Part shown: positions 1 to 13,400 of the stretch, in pieces
Layout of the letters: every line of letters starts with the position of its first letter
Numbering within the stretch: position 1 is the first letter of the stretch
From: Gavia stellata
Taxonomy: Eukaryota > Chordata > Aves > Gaviiformes > Gaviidae
Assembly (NCBI RefSeq): GCF_030936135.1
Contig: NC_082603.1
Location: 34,390,329 to 34,454,328, forward strand
Length of the DNA: 64,000 nucleotides
Direction: 5' to 3'
Notes under the pieces: model-generated
What the model was told of the DNA's origin: nothing
Seen by the model: the letters and a program-made list of their open reading frames with translations, nothing else
Database searches by the model: none
Position numbers and translations under genes: made by a program

Positions 1-1321
1 TTTCCAGGGGCTCTGGGAGAGGCAATGCTTAGCAGATGCCATCTCGATTATGAGACTACCTGAGAGTGTGGCATGCATTTACATAGGTTGCTTGTTGCTT
101 AATTTGCTGTGCTAGAGGATCTAGGTCTTCTGACTAATCTGACATAATGAGGTGAGAAATGTCTAATTACAGAAATGTAGTTAAAGTTTGCTAAGATCCA
201 AACAGTTGAAGCCTAGTGAACAGAAAGCAATTTTAATAGCCAAGAGCTTAATTTAGAGCTAATAATAAGCAGTTAAAATATCATTTTACTTGGTTTGTGT
301 CTAACAACTCAATTCTGCAATAACACAAACGCATATTTACTCGAGTCTACATCTAATGTATTATACTTCTCTGAGAATGACTGACGCTATTAATGCAGCG
401 CTGCTGTAATAAGGAAGGCTGCAACAAATCAGGTCTTGGTTAAGACAGTGGAAAAGTTATTCTATTATAATTGCAAAATGTAAACACTTGAGGTGTAAGG
501 CCATATCACAGTCCACCAAAATAACACCTGAAATGGCTCTTGCTCTATGTTAGTCTTCTGTTGACTTTGCAGCTTTGTGACATTTCAAGCTGTGAAAGAA
601 AAGCTTACCGAGGAGGTCAGCCCGGCTCTGCTTTAGCCTTAGCAATTTGCTGAGTCCTGTACTAAGGCTGCAAACATACAAATATCCAAAAAGGTTCTCA
701 TTCTCAGCTGGAAAGTTTAATTCCCAAACTTTCTTCTTTTCTCCCCAAAACTCAAACTTTTATCTTCTTCCGCTCAAACAAATCTAACTGGACTCTTAAG
801 TGACTTAAAATCACTCTGATGATTTCTCTCATATCCATAGAAATGGGTAGCCCTAAGACAACCTGCAGTTGCCCAGCTGCAGTCAAACTGGCAGCTGGGA
901 CAGTTACGCTGAAGAGCTGTCGTTCATACTACTGCCTTTTTCTTACCCCTGTGGAGGTGGTTGTTGATTTGGTCTTGGTTATGATCAGCAAATTAGCTGC
1001 ACGCTGAAGAGCTGGTCTTGCTTTGGGTTGTGTTGAGAGGTGAGGGAGCTTGTATGGTGCTTGTCCGTACTGTGCTGATACTCAACAGTCAACCTATGTA
1101 CAACGCTGAGAGTCGCTGATGGTTTCTGAGCCCAGTTGGCAAGAATGTGCTCTCTCATCTCTGGAAAATCATGACTTTAATAAGGAAATCTGCTTTTGCC
1201 CTATGCTTGACATGCAGCAGCGCACGTGAATATGTTCGGTCTGAATAGAGCAGTGGGTTTGTTGGGTCTGTGGATTTGTTCCAAATAAGTGATGCTGGCT
1301 TTGGTTTTGTTGTACTTGAAG
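1..1321 (+). other. DNAJC6: DNAJC6 upstream intron (5' part outside the window)
   Basis: The first visible exon needs a split Gly codon from an exon further upstream, so this stretch is read as intron. I see no exon, promoter or recognised repeat in it. A pyrimidine-rich stretch and AG at 1320-1321 form the acceptor. Confidence 0.6.
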
Positions 1322-1472
1322 GTGCCTCATCACCAGACATGGAGTCCAGCTATGGGGGAGGCTTGCTAGATATGGTGAAAGGAGGAGCAGGGAGACTCTT
1401 CAGCAATTTGAAGGATAACCTGAAGGATACACTGAAAGATACATCTTCAAAGGTCATGCAATCTGTTGCCAG
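1322..1472 (+). CDS. DNAJC6: DNAJC6 exon, N-terminal auxilin region
   Basis: Residues 1-50 of the visible chain, beginning with the split Gly and reading [18 protein letters not shown], then a [11 protein letters not shown] repeat typical of the auxilin N terminus. The acceptor AG is at 1320-1321 and the donor GTACAG follows 1472. It ends in phase 2, leaving AG of a Ser codon. An upstream in-frame GTG at 1270 lies in the intron and is not a start. Confidence 0.93.
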
Positions 1473-4400
1473 GTACAGTACAGCTGAAGCTACCTAACGC
1501 AGGTAAAATCACTAGCTGCAAAGTGCCGGCCTCAGCTGCCGTCTTAACTAACATAGCACAACTTCCAGCTAACCTAACGAAGGAAGGCGGTGAAAAACAC
1601 AAGTGACTTCTTTGGTTCTGTCTCATAATCAGTATGTGGCCTCAAGGAAGCAGGAAAACCAAAGTAAAAAATCTAAGCTTCATAGTAATAAGCATCAGCA
1701 TCCTGAAATCTGGAAAAGGCCCCATCAGTGACAGTGGAGCACTTGGTCTCCGATTCCTTCACTGACCCCTGTGGGGTCCTTCTGCTCAGCTGCCACTTGA
1801 ATATTTTGTCACTGAAAATTGGCTCATGTTGTATGCCCTCCTTTTGCTATGCAAGGATGCTCTACTTGCTGATGTAACTGTTCCCTTTGCTACCCTCCCT
1901 TCCCTAAAGCCACCTTCTGAGTTGAAGAAAGAGCTGAGGTGACTTTGCTTTGGTTACCTCTGCTGGGGTTGTCCCATGTGCTTGGCACTCTACCTGCCTC
2001 TGAGGGCTAGGAGGCTACAACAAATTAAAGAAACTTAATGCAGGCAAGAGCTCAGAGGCTTTGAGGGATCTGCAAAGTGTCAGGCTACTAGAGACTTCTC
2101 CTGAAAACTGGCACTGAAAATTAATGACAAAAGGGAAAAGGGACCTTTTTTGGGAGGTTCTGCATCCAGTTAATTGCGTATGTAGAAGGGAAGGTGGGGT
2201 CACTCTCTGCAGGAAGCTATTTGTACCCTCTTCTTAAAACATAATGATAAAGTCCAAAGAATCAGTTTTAAGATCATTCTTTCCTTGTGTCAAAAGCAGA
2301 TCTTTGCGGGAAAACACTTCTCCTGGTTCCCGTAATGGGCTGTCTTCTGTAAACATGTGCATAATGTCTGTCTCCTACTTTGTCTTTTTAGTTACACCAA
2401 GGGAGAGCTAGATATTTCATACATTACCTCAAGAATCATAGGTAAGTACTGCTTATTGGATAAATAAAACTTGTAGTATCCCAGGGTCCAGAAGTCCATA
2501 AACACATTACAGTGCACGCTCAACCTGGCTTCTTCTTACGTTCCTAGTGATGTCTTTTCCGGCTGAAGGCGTTGAGCTGGGATTCAGGAACCACATTGAA
2601 GATGTACGGACGTTTTTGGATTCCAGGCATCCTGACCACTACACAGTCTTCAACTTGTCACCCAAGTATTATCGCAGTGCCAAGTTTCACAACCGGGTGA
2701 GTGTCTTCCGAGAGGTTAAGAAGAGCAGGGGGGGAAACTTCTTGGGAAAAGGGGCACTAGGTCCTGTTTCTCTATCCTGAGCATGGCAGGATGTGAGAAG
2801 ATGGACAAGGAATTATGGATGTTTCTAAGCTGCTGGGGTCGTTTCTGGGTTTTAGCTGATGCCTAGAACCTCAGGGATTAAAGAGCTGGAAAGTTCAGGG
2901 TGTAGTGCTCGTGTTAGGAGCCTGTGAGAGTAGGCGGCATTGCACTAAGTTGAGCCTGTGCTGCTCTTGACTCCTACATAGCTGTTAGAAGCTGCTGCAG
3001 AGAAATAAGGTGTAAAACGAAAGCGCTTTGAAAGAAACTACCAATAAAAGACGGTAGATTATTTTCATGTTGAACAATCCTTCAGTTGTGCTTTAATCAA
3101 GCAGCAGCCCTTAGCAGGCAAGGCACAGGACTGGAAACTGGATCTAAGGGGCATTTTGGCTCTTCCACTAGTGTATGACTTTAAAAACCCACCTCCACTC
3201 TCTGCCCCAGTTTCCTTCTCTAAAACCAGAACAGCATACGGGAGCATTGCAAGGCTCTGGTTCATTAATGGCTTTTAGAGGAAATCTCTATGAAATACTG
3301 CTGTTGAAATGCAAGATTAGATCTAATCTTTCAGAAAACTTCCTGTTCTTTCCCTCTCCCACAAGGGAGTGATGATTTTTTTTTTTTTTCAATGTCTTAG
3401 TTTTTGTTGCCTTCAACAAAAAAGGCAACAGCAGTTGTCGGGCTTAACCTTCAGTCCGGGTAAGCGAATGTCCTACTGCAAAAGTCTCATTTCATTTTAC
3501 TTTGCGGTACAGCTGAATCTATCTTCAGCAATTTCTCTGATCACCAGAAATCACTCACTCACGCTTGAAGCACATTTCTCAGCAGCAATCAGTAACCAGC
3601 CGTGACTTCAAATATAAGTAAATGAATGGGAAAGACTAATTAAAAGATATCAAGGGCTCTGAATCTTCAGTCTCACTTGGTTCTGGTGCATCACTGTTGC
3701 TGTTGGTGGGAGGAGAAAGGCAGATCTACTTTTCAAAGCCCAACATTAAACATCTGTTGGTATATTGCTTGACCTGGCCGTAACTCCTCCATCCGCTGTG
3801 TTTTATCTCCTACCCTATCCAACGGCTTGACAGATGACTTCGTGCATTGTTCTCGAAGCATGACTAGGTGATTTGTTAAGCTATTGCTTTGACACACACA
3901 GGAAGAAAATGATGCGTCTTTTCTTGAAATATTGTACTTTCAGGTTATGGGCTAGGAAACACTGACTCAAGTGTTTTTCAGGAAAATGAAATGTGCAGAA
4001 CAGAATATGTGAGATCAGATGAAACATGAAACGATTAAAATTATAAGGTTGAACTTCGTATATATTGGAAAAAAATACTAATGGGCTATCAAGGAGGTGA
4101 AATCACATTAAGAGTATTTTCTGCATTGGATGAGGATGCCAGATGAGCTGAAGTTCTGAGACACACACTTCTTAGGAGTTCAAAAGGCTTTCACTTCAAT
4201 CTTATTTAAAACTCTTTTCTTTAAAAAAAAAAAGTAGAGAACTTTCCTGCATAGTGGCACAGGAAGGAGATGACAGTTAATGTCCTGCTGGGTCATTTTC
4301 CTGCCCTGACGTGGCTGTGCGGGGCGCGAAGCCCCAAGTGCCCAGCCTATTGAGGAGAAGAGGGGACTACGAACACTAAAACCCACTGCTCAAATCTGGT

Positions 4401-7400
4401 TGTGCTCCGTTCTCCTCCCTGCCTCGTCGCCCCGGCAGGAGAGGAGAGTTCACGGCTGCTCGAGGAAGCAGGAGCAGTTTGAAAACATATAACTCAAATA
4501 TAGCGGTAAACAGCAAAACCAAACTTCCAAGTCCCTGATGGGTCACATTCTTGGCTGTTGCTGCCCTGCTGCTCAAGTAAAACAAGCACTGGCTGCTTAT
4601 TTCCAAAGCTCTAGAAGAATTCCTGTTACTTTTCTGTAAGGTTGTCTTTGATGAGTGGTGGTGAGGTTATGTTTGAAATAAATGAAATGTTACATAGTGC
4701 GTATTTAACTTCCTAATTGCAAACCAGCAGGCAGATGTGTAATTATAGGCAAAGTAAATGTATAATTATGGACTGTTGGGAAATGTATGTTATTTACTTG
4801 ATAACTGATAACGGATTTCCAGATGCTTGGCAGTGTGCTGTCATGAGGTCTGTTCATAAAATTGTCAGTGAAAGGGTCACTGGTCATATTAATTTTAACA
4901 GCCACTCGGAATCTGAATCGTGTTTTAGTGGTCTAACTGCAAGCGGATCTTGTGCCTCCAGAAGCCTGCTGCAAAAGTAGTTGGGGCTGGGAGGAGAAGA
5001 CTTTTGCTTGATATAAAATAATTGATAATATAAAATAATATATGTCACTTATGGCATCAGTGCTCTGGCTCTATTAAAGAATTGAATAAATGTTTACTAT
5101 CACTCTGTAATTCAGCTTTTACAATGGTCCCATAACTGCAGCAGCGCATACGCTGTCAGGTCCGTGGAACAGAAAGCTAACGCGGGCTGTTCCTGCGCTG
5201 GGGGTGACTGATAGTGAACCTTTGGGTGTTTTGTGCCCCCTCGGCCCTTCCTGAAAATGCACAGAAAAGGAATAGACAAGGGAAAAATCAAGCATATACA
5301 ACAGAAGGAATGAAATAAACTAGAGAGACAGGAGAAGATGGGGGATGAGTATAGTGCTGTAGAGAGGATAAATAGGGAATGGTCATTCACTGCTTTCCAA
5401 AGCTTGAGCATGGATTGACTTGTTGGGTAGCTTCTGCAATGCGAACCTGCACTTGCTCGCCAAGTGCACAGCTGAATTTCAGGATATTGTGGAGACCAAA
5501 AACTTTCATGAGTCTAAAATGCGAATAGACAAATATCTAATTAGATATCAGATGAGACACAAATCTCCCAAGTGCTAAGCTCAGGAAGGCTGGCAGCGGG
5601 ACGGATGCGGGGGGTTAGGCAGGGCTGCCTGCTTGCTCTGGCCCTGTATCCTCTGGGTGTCATCGGAGCCGTTGCTTGAGACAAAACACAGCCTGACGGT
5701 TCTCTGGTTTGAGTTGGGATTCCTGTTTCTGCTGTAAGATGTTGTGCAGGTGTATGTAACAGAGAACCTTAAATACAAGTTTTATAAAACCTGGAGCACT
5801 TCCTTCCTCTGAGAGATGAAACGGTCAGGTATGGAAATCATACGGCTATTTAAGACCATCTGGGCAAACCATCTCCTTCCTGCCCCTGGTTCTCATTAAG
5901 CAGGATCCAAATGTCAGCTGAGAGAGAGAACCAATTCTTTGTCTGAGGACAAGCCTCATGACGTTTCTCCTTTAAATTTCTTCTGGCCAGAAATGCCTTT
6001 ATAAAAAAGATATTTCAATTAAAACCAGATGAAGCGGAGATGTCTGTAGAAGGCTATTTGATGTGCTGTTTGAGACTGCAAGGACTGTTCTTGAGATAAG
6101 TGTTATGACTCAGAACTAGTACATCGATGAATAGTAACTAGGCTTACTTTAGGATTTGTGGTTTTTCAGCTCTAAGAAGTCATTAATTTTTCTGGCTCAT
6201 ATCTTAACTATACTCGTTCAGATATGATTTTTTTTTTTAACAGAACTTTCCCTTTCATCAGTCTAATACCTGTCAAATAGGGCTTGAAAATCCTATGACA
6301 CAAAATGACTGAGAACAACAGATGCTCAGTGTCCTTTGAAAATCAGAGCCATAGTTTTTAGGGACGAGTTGTACGAAGGCTTTAGACATAGCAGAAATCA
6401 ATGTGCTGCTGTGAGACTGGAGTGTTATGAAAGGCCACTCCAGAGAATCTGACTTGGAATGTAAATTTTTTAAAATGTATAGTCAGTGAAAATACATCAA
6501 TATTATGTTATTTAACTGAGAATTCTTTTTCGTTTGTCTCCTTATAATTCATGAAAGTCATGGAGCAGAATTATGCATGAGAAGAGTTGGAGTAGGTTTC
6601 AAGTACATAACTCTAGGTTGTAAAAGAGAAGTACGTTTCTTGGCAGAAAGCATTTGTAAAAGCATGCATTGCTTACCGCTCTTATGAAGCTGCCTTTTGT
6701 TCACTGTGCGATTCCTGCAGGTATCTGAATGTAGCTGGCCAGTGCGACAAGCGCCCAGTCTGCACAACCTCTACGCTGTCTGTAAGAACATGCACAACTG
6801 GCTACAGCAGAACCCCAAAAACGTGTGTGTCATCCACTGCATGGTAAGCACACCAAAAAGTAACCACGTTTTTAGACCTGTGAGTCATAAGTTGTATTGC
6901 AGTTTGTGTGTCTAGAATCTGTGTACAAGGATGGTGACAATTCTAGTTTTGGGCCCCTCACTACAAGAATGACACTGAGGTGCTGGAGCGTGTCCAGAGA
7001 AGGGTGACGGAGCTGGTGAGGGGTCTGGAGCACAAGTCTGATGAGGAGCGGCTGAGGGAGCTGGGGTTGTTCAGTCTGGAGGAGAGGAGGCTGAGGGGAG
7101 ACCTCATCGCTCTCTGCAACTCCCTGAAAGGGGGTTGTGGGGAGGTGGGTGCTGGTCTCTTCTCCCAGGTGACAAGTGACAGGACAAGAGGAGATGGCCT
7201 CCAGTTGCGCCAGGGGAGGTTCAGGCTGGATATTAGGAGAAATGTCTTTCCTGAGAGAGCGGTGAAGCATTGGAAGAGGCTGCCCAGGGAGGTGGTGGAG
7301 TCACCCTCCCTGGAGGTGTTCAAGGAACGTGTGGACGTGGCACTGCGGGGCATGGTTTAGTGGGCATGGTGGGGTTGGGTTGGTGGTTGGACTTGGTGAT

Positions 7401-10400
7401 CTGACAGGTCTTTTCCAACCTTAGTGATTCTGTGATTCTGTGAAAATGGACCCCCATAGAAAGGGACGTCATCTTCCATGTGCAGCTACATAGCTAATCT
7501 GGAAGCCCTAACACTGAACGAGAAGCAAGAATGCAAAGCTAGAGAGGTCACAATTGTTCTAGCAGTGAACTACCAGAGGTGACAAGTAGCAAAAAGGTTA
7601 GAACTTCACCCGAGAACTGACCGTAAGGATTGTCAGCCTGTTATGGCTTTGCATTTTATTGTAAGTAGTCGCAGGACAAAATGCAGCCTCTAGACTGAAG
7701 GTTACTGATGATTGCTGGGGAGAAAACACATAGTTGGGAATTCTGTCGAACTGTGAAACTGAGGTTGTTAAAGTCTCTTGCGGTCACTACTTGTCAGGCC
7801 TGGCTGAAGAAGTCCGGTTGCCTTCTGCTCCTCTTTGTCCACCACAGCTGAAAGGGTTGCTAAATCCCCCGTCAGGGCTATTCAGTTCTGAGCAATGTGT
7901 AGATAGGATGCGTGAGAGTGGTGTGATTCTGTATGACTAACTTGTCATTTATCCCATACAACCTTTAATACTGATGGTAATGCCCAAAAGAAGAGTTCTG
8001 GTTTGCTCCTGGAGCCTAAATTAAATCCAGGAGGTTGTCAGCCCTGATCAGCATGAACTGGAAGGAACAGGGCAAATGACTGATCCCAAACTGCATAGAC
8101 CTTATATACGAGTCTAGTGTTCCTGCCTTGCGTAGCACAGCCAGCGGCTACGGGGTATAAATTCCATTCAAATAGAGATGAAGACGCACTTGATGCCTCC
8201 AGTCCTGGAAATCTAGCTCAAGAATCAAATTCTTTTACTGTCCTTTGAGCAATGAATATCAGAATAGTGCTGTAAAGCTCAGGGAGTCCTTTTTAACACT
8301 TTCTAAGGAGTCTGCAGAAGCCCACTTAGTTTTATGAACCTGAGAGATCTTTTCAGAGCAACTGGCAGGGGCTAAACCTTAAAAGAGCAAATAGCCTGTT
8401 AACCTTGAGCACGTGCTCAGGCTCAGCAGGTTACTGGGGTCTGGGTCAGCTCTGGTACGGCAAATCCTGCAGGATGGCTGGTGTGCCTAAAAGGTGCCTG
8501 AAGTAAGTAATTTCAAGGAGCCTGTATAACTTTTCACTTGTGTTTCAGACTTGGAGGGTGACTGCCTGCCTGATGGGGCAGCAGGCTGCCCACTCCGTCC
8601 TTGTAAATGAACCTTGACTTCTGGGTCTTCTGTCACTTACTGAGCAGGCTCTGGTAGCCATTGCTGCACCATGAATGTGCATCCAAAAGGAAGCAGGCAT
8701 CAGACTTGGATTTTGGTGGAAGCTTGGTGGAAGGGCTTTTTCTTTTTGTTTGGCTCACCAGAGCTGGGGTATGGTCTGTATGGCTCATCACCTCATGTAT
8801 TTCTGGGTATAGCAGGGACCCAGGGTGCTGGGGGTACTTTGAGTCTCTCCTGCGTTTTCTGTATTTCTGGTCTTTTTTTATCAGTCTGCCTCAGTAAACC
8901 CACTTCCCTTCATTATCACCCTAAATAAAAAGTAGACTTGTTCAGGAACAATCCGTAGGTTGAAGGCTCTGGAGCTGTTTGGGTGAGGAAGCCTTAGGCT
9001 GGATTTTTTTTTTTTTTATTGTTTGTGAACTCTTCTAGGTTAAATTTCTATCAGGCGACTGCCTGCAGCTGTGGGACGGGTGTACTCTGATCCCTGTGGG
9101 CAGTTCCAGGCCTAAGTTTGAAATAATTGTAATATTACAGGTTGGGAGCAGCCATGAAACACCGATATTTGTAGGCAGAATGTACTTCTGGGCTTTCAAA
9201 ACAAGTCTAAACCATCCTCAGTTTTGGCTGCTTACTGGATATTATCTTAGCTTTGATCCAGGCCAGTGCCGCTCACTGAAGTCCTAGGTATTAAACAAAT
9301 GACACAGCACTGGAAATTCATCATCATCATCCAGTCTTAATCCTAGTCTCTCTGGAGAAACTATTTTATGTGATTTAAGGAAAAGTAGAGTGTTCTGCTG
9401 AAATTTAAAGGCCGTCTCTGATACTTACACATTTTTCTCCCCCCGCCCCTTTCCTTAACAGGATGGCCGTGCAGCCTCAGCCGTTCTGGTCAGTGCGATG
9501 TTCTGTTTCTGTCACCTCTTCTCTAATCCAGGCCCTGCTATGCAGTTGCTGAACACAAAGAGACCTGGAATTGTACTGTGGCCATCTCACAGGAGGTAGG
9601 GTATACTGGCTAAATGCTATGCGAGCACGCTATATTCCTCACTCTAAAAACTGCCCAAGCAGTACTCGTGTATTAGCCACGGCGCTTAGCTTTGACAGGT
9701 CTTAACTGATGTTTAAGGCCACTTCCTTTTTCCTTGGTATAACAGTAATGGAGGAATAAAATGAAATACTACAACAGCTTTGCTCGCTGCTTCAGGAGAG
9801 CTGACAAACCTGTAGTTAACAGGGCCTGGGTGAATCCCTCTCCCTATGTCAGCTTCATCCTTATAGGAGTTTACACTGTGAAAATGTCTTTTTTACAATG
9901 TCCATTAAGCAGGGGAAAAACTGCCTGTCAGAGCAAACAAAAGATGTAGTGTTATGTATGTAATAGTAATGATCCTTCAGTACATGACTAACAAAGTAAT
10001 TAATCTGCTACGTGCACGTAAAACAGAAGGCAAACTTCTACCGGTAAACCAGAAAAACCATTGCTCAGCACCTTCTCTCCTAAAAGGTGAGGAGAAATGA
10101 TCTTCAGCTCCGAGCTAAAGGCCAACTTCCTTCCTCTCGAGCTCCAGTTCTTATAATTAAACTGAAATTGAAGCGTAGATTTTGTTCCAGCTGCGAGGAT
10201 GCTGGAGTACATGGAAACTCTGGTCCTGGAACTGTGAAAGAATCGCACTTTCACTGGATTTCAAGGTAGACTTCAAGTTCAGAATGAAAATTAGTCACTT
10301 AGAGGAGAGATTTCAGTAATGGCTTTCTCTGTCTGCAGATACATAGGATACATTTGTGATCTAATAGCAGACAAGCCTGTCATTCCTCACTGCAAACCAC

Positions 10401-13400
10401 TTACGATCAAATCAGTCACCCTCAGTCCAGTCCCCTGTTTCAACAAGCAACGAAATGGGTGCCGGCCCTTCTGCGACATTCTCAGCGGAGAAACCAGAAT
10501 CCTTACCACGTCCCAGGAGTATGAAAGAATGAAGTGAGTTGCTGTGATCTCCTACCATCCTTAGCAGCTTAAGGCAGGGAGGCTTTTGTTTTGCTGTAAT
10601 GTGGCTACTATCTGTGCTGCAGTCATTGCCAGACTGCCTGATAAATGATGGAGTGCATTTATTAATTGAAGGTTGGTGCCTAGTGTTGGAATAAGCTGCC
10701 AGAGTGAGTCTGAAGTTGTCACGCGGTGGGAGACCTTCAGAGAGATACTTCAGTGCTGTGTTGGTTTCCCCTGTGAAGCGTTTGTGTTTCAACTAAACCT
10801 AACATTAAGCAGAGCGCTGAATGCACCTTCTGTTTGCTTGGCCTGAACGAGATGATAGCTTTTATGTTGGCATTGTTGATGGGTGGTAATGGCATTGTGG
10901 AAGGGAGCTTAATTGTGGATTTCCTTCTCTTTTCTTTCTCTTTTCTTCTCTTCTTTCTCTTCTCAAAGAGAATACCGGGTGCAGGAAGGGAAAGTCCTAA
11001 TTCCACTGGGAGCCACTGTCCATGGAGATGTTGTTGTTTCTGTCTACCATATGAGATCAACCATTGGGGGACGCCTTCAAGCAAAAGTAGGAGTTTGTTT
11101 AACTTCTCTTGCATGATAGAGGCAATGTTGCTAACCAAGAGGTGGCTAAATATGGGGTCTAAGAATGCACATGGCACTTGTGATGAAAGTTTCCTTACTC
11201 AACAGTAGACATAAGACAAATTTGAGCAGTGCCAAGTGAAAACAAAGAACTGCATATGGAGAAGTCCATGATGCCTCTGGTATCACTTTATGGATATGGT
11301 GTCTACTGATAAGGTGTAGAATCCTTCCAGCTGATGCAGAAGACAGAAACCGTCCATCAGTAACCAGCTCAGGGCAAACCACAACCAAAGCCTCTACCAC
11401 CTACGCGCTCTAAGACGATGGAAGATTTTCTGCTCAAATTAGAATGATTTACTGAGCCATTGCTCCTGCATGGTGTCGGTTTTGCTTACTCTAGAGCAGC
11501 CTTCACCTTTTTTGGTTGTTAGGGCAAAAAGGCAATTTGGGTGGATTGGTCACTCATGGGGATAGGAAAGACTGTTTAAGGCACAGGCTGGTCAGCCAGC
11601 CACCCTCTTCATAGTCAAAAAGCCTCTTAATACTAGCAAATCAAAGAAATGGGAGACAGTGGAAACTGGGGAGAGAGAATAGAGGGCTGCTAGAGTGAGC
11701 ACACCCTGATGTCTCCGTCCCATAACACAGGAGCAGTGCTGACAGTGAAACTACGTATAGGTCCGTGCTATTCTAGGCTTTGAGAGTGACTTTAAAATGC
11801 TGTCTCTGGCTCTTGTAATTGCGGAAGAGGAATTTGGAAAGGCAGTCTGTTCGGCCTACAAAACTTGGATCTGCAAAAACTGAATTAGTAGTTGTCATAC
11901 ACTAAGTTGCTCCATTAACCTTTGTAGTGACGAGGGTTGATTAGCTCACTCGGTGAAATAACCTGTTTAAATTGCAGTGACTTAAAGCACAAAAAGTGAG
12001 GGAAGAACCAAATTTTGTCCCACCTGCTTTGAGTACCACCTCATTTGCTGCCCGTAGACAGGTGCTGCATGGCTGGTCAGGCAGAAGAGCTCCCGGACTC
12101 CCGCAACTAGCAGGGTGTGGTGGCTGCGTTCTCCAACAGTCACTTTATCCACTGATACTTTAATCTGAGATCTTGATAATTTTCCTGATGATACATTCGC
12201 AACCTTAGTATTCAAGTTGCAGAGTGACCAATGAATGTTTTTCTCTTCTTAATTTGTTACTGGTGCTGTTTTCTGTATAGATGACACTTTACTGAAGCCT
12301 CTGTTGCGAGTGAAATGGTGTTTTATTTTCCTGGGGTACAAACCTGTTGCTCCAGTCAGTATATTCAGTGGAAACAGATATCGGTTTCATTTAAGAGCTA
12401 AAATGTCAAGTAGATCCCAGAAATGAAGATGAGCAGGGGATGAAGACATATTCCTGACCGCTGTGAAGGCACTCTGCTGTGTGGAGGCAGCAGCAGCAGA
12501 ATTTAAGGCTGATGGAAATATTTGGGTTTGAGAAGGAAAAGCTCTGCTTTCTGTAGAACAAGCAGAATGAATTAGCTTATATAGGAGTTATAATTAGTCT
12601 ATATAGTAACTGGTAGTATGGTAGACTTAACTAACTGTCTGCATGTGCTATCAACAAATATTTTCATTTAATGAATTTAAGTACTTGTTCAGTTTGGTGC
12701 TCTGTGTTTTTTCAGATGACCAACACACAAATATTCCAAATTCAATTTCATACTGGATTCATAGCCCTGGGAACAACCACACTAAAATTCACCAAGTGAG
12801 TATTTTAAGCTGAACATTAATCAAACCTGAAGCATAATAGCCTTATGAAGGCTGAAGGAGAATATTCACAAATGAAATGAGAAAATTCTGTATTGCTTGC
12901 ATATTTTGAAAGACTTTATATAGCTTTGCAGAAATATCCTTTCCTTTTTACCTAAATGACTCTTGTCCCCATTTAGGCCTGAACTGGATGCCTGTGACTC
13001 TCCAGACAAATATCCTCAGCTCTTTCATGTTATACTGGAGATAGAAATACAATCTACCGATAGACAAACGGAATTAACTCCCCCATGGGAGAACTTCACG
13101 ACAAAAGACATCAACCCAACCATTCTCTTCTCCTCTCATCAGGAGCATCAGGACACTCTTGCTTTGGCAGGTGAGAGCTGCGCAGGTTTGCTCACTTAAT
13201 TTATATGTTTACCTGCATGCTGACCTTTGTTTTGCTTGATTTGATTTATTTTTTTGGTGCTCTGTGCTGCAGGTAAAGGTCCCACTGATTCACCCCAGGA
13301 TAACATAAGAAATGTTGGACAGAGTGCATTCTTCTCATCTCTCAGCTGGCAAGGTATGCAGACTTGGTCTTCAAAGTAAAATCTGCTTCGAACAAGCTAA

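Noticed and set aside
1270..1321. In-frame extension upstream of the first visible DNAJC6 exon, beginning at GTG
   Set aside because: The start would be GTG, the residues do not resemble any auxilin N terminus, and a T/G-rich acceptor with AG at 1320-1321 explains the boundary.
6872..7353. Minus-strand open frames of about 130 codons
   Set aside because: They are antisense shadows of the sense CR1 coding region.
10640..10760. Possible old CR1 fragment in a DNAJC6 intron (GGAATAAGCTGCCAGAG-like text)
   Set aside because: The similarity is limited to one short block and the flanks do not continue any CR1 order.
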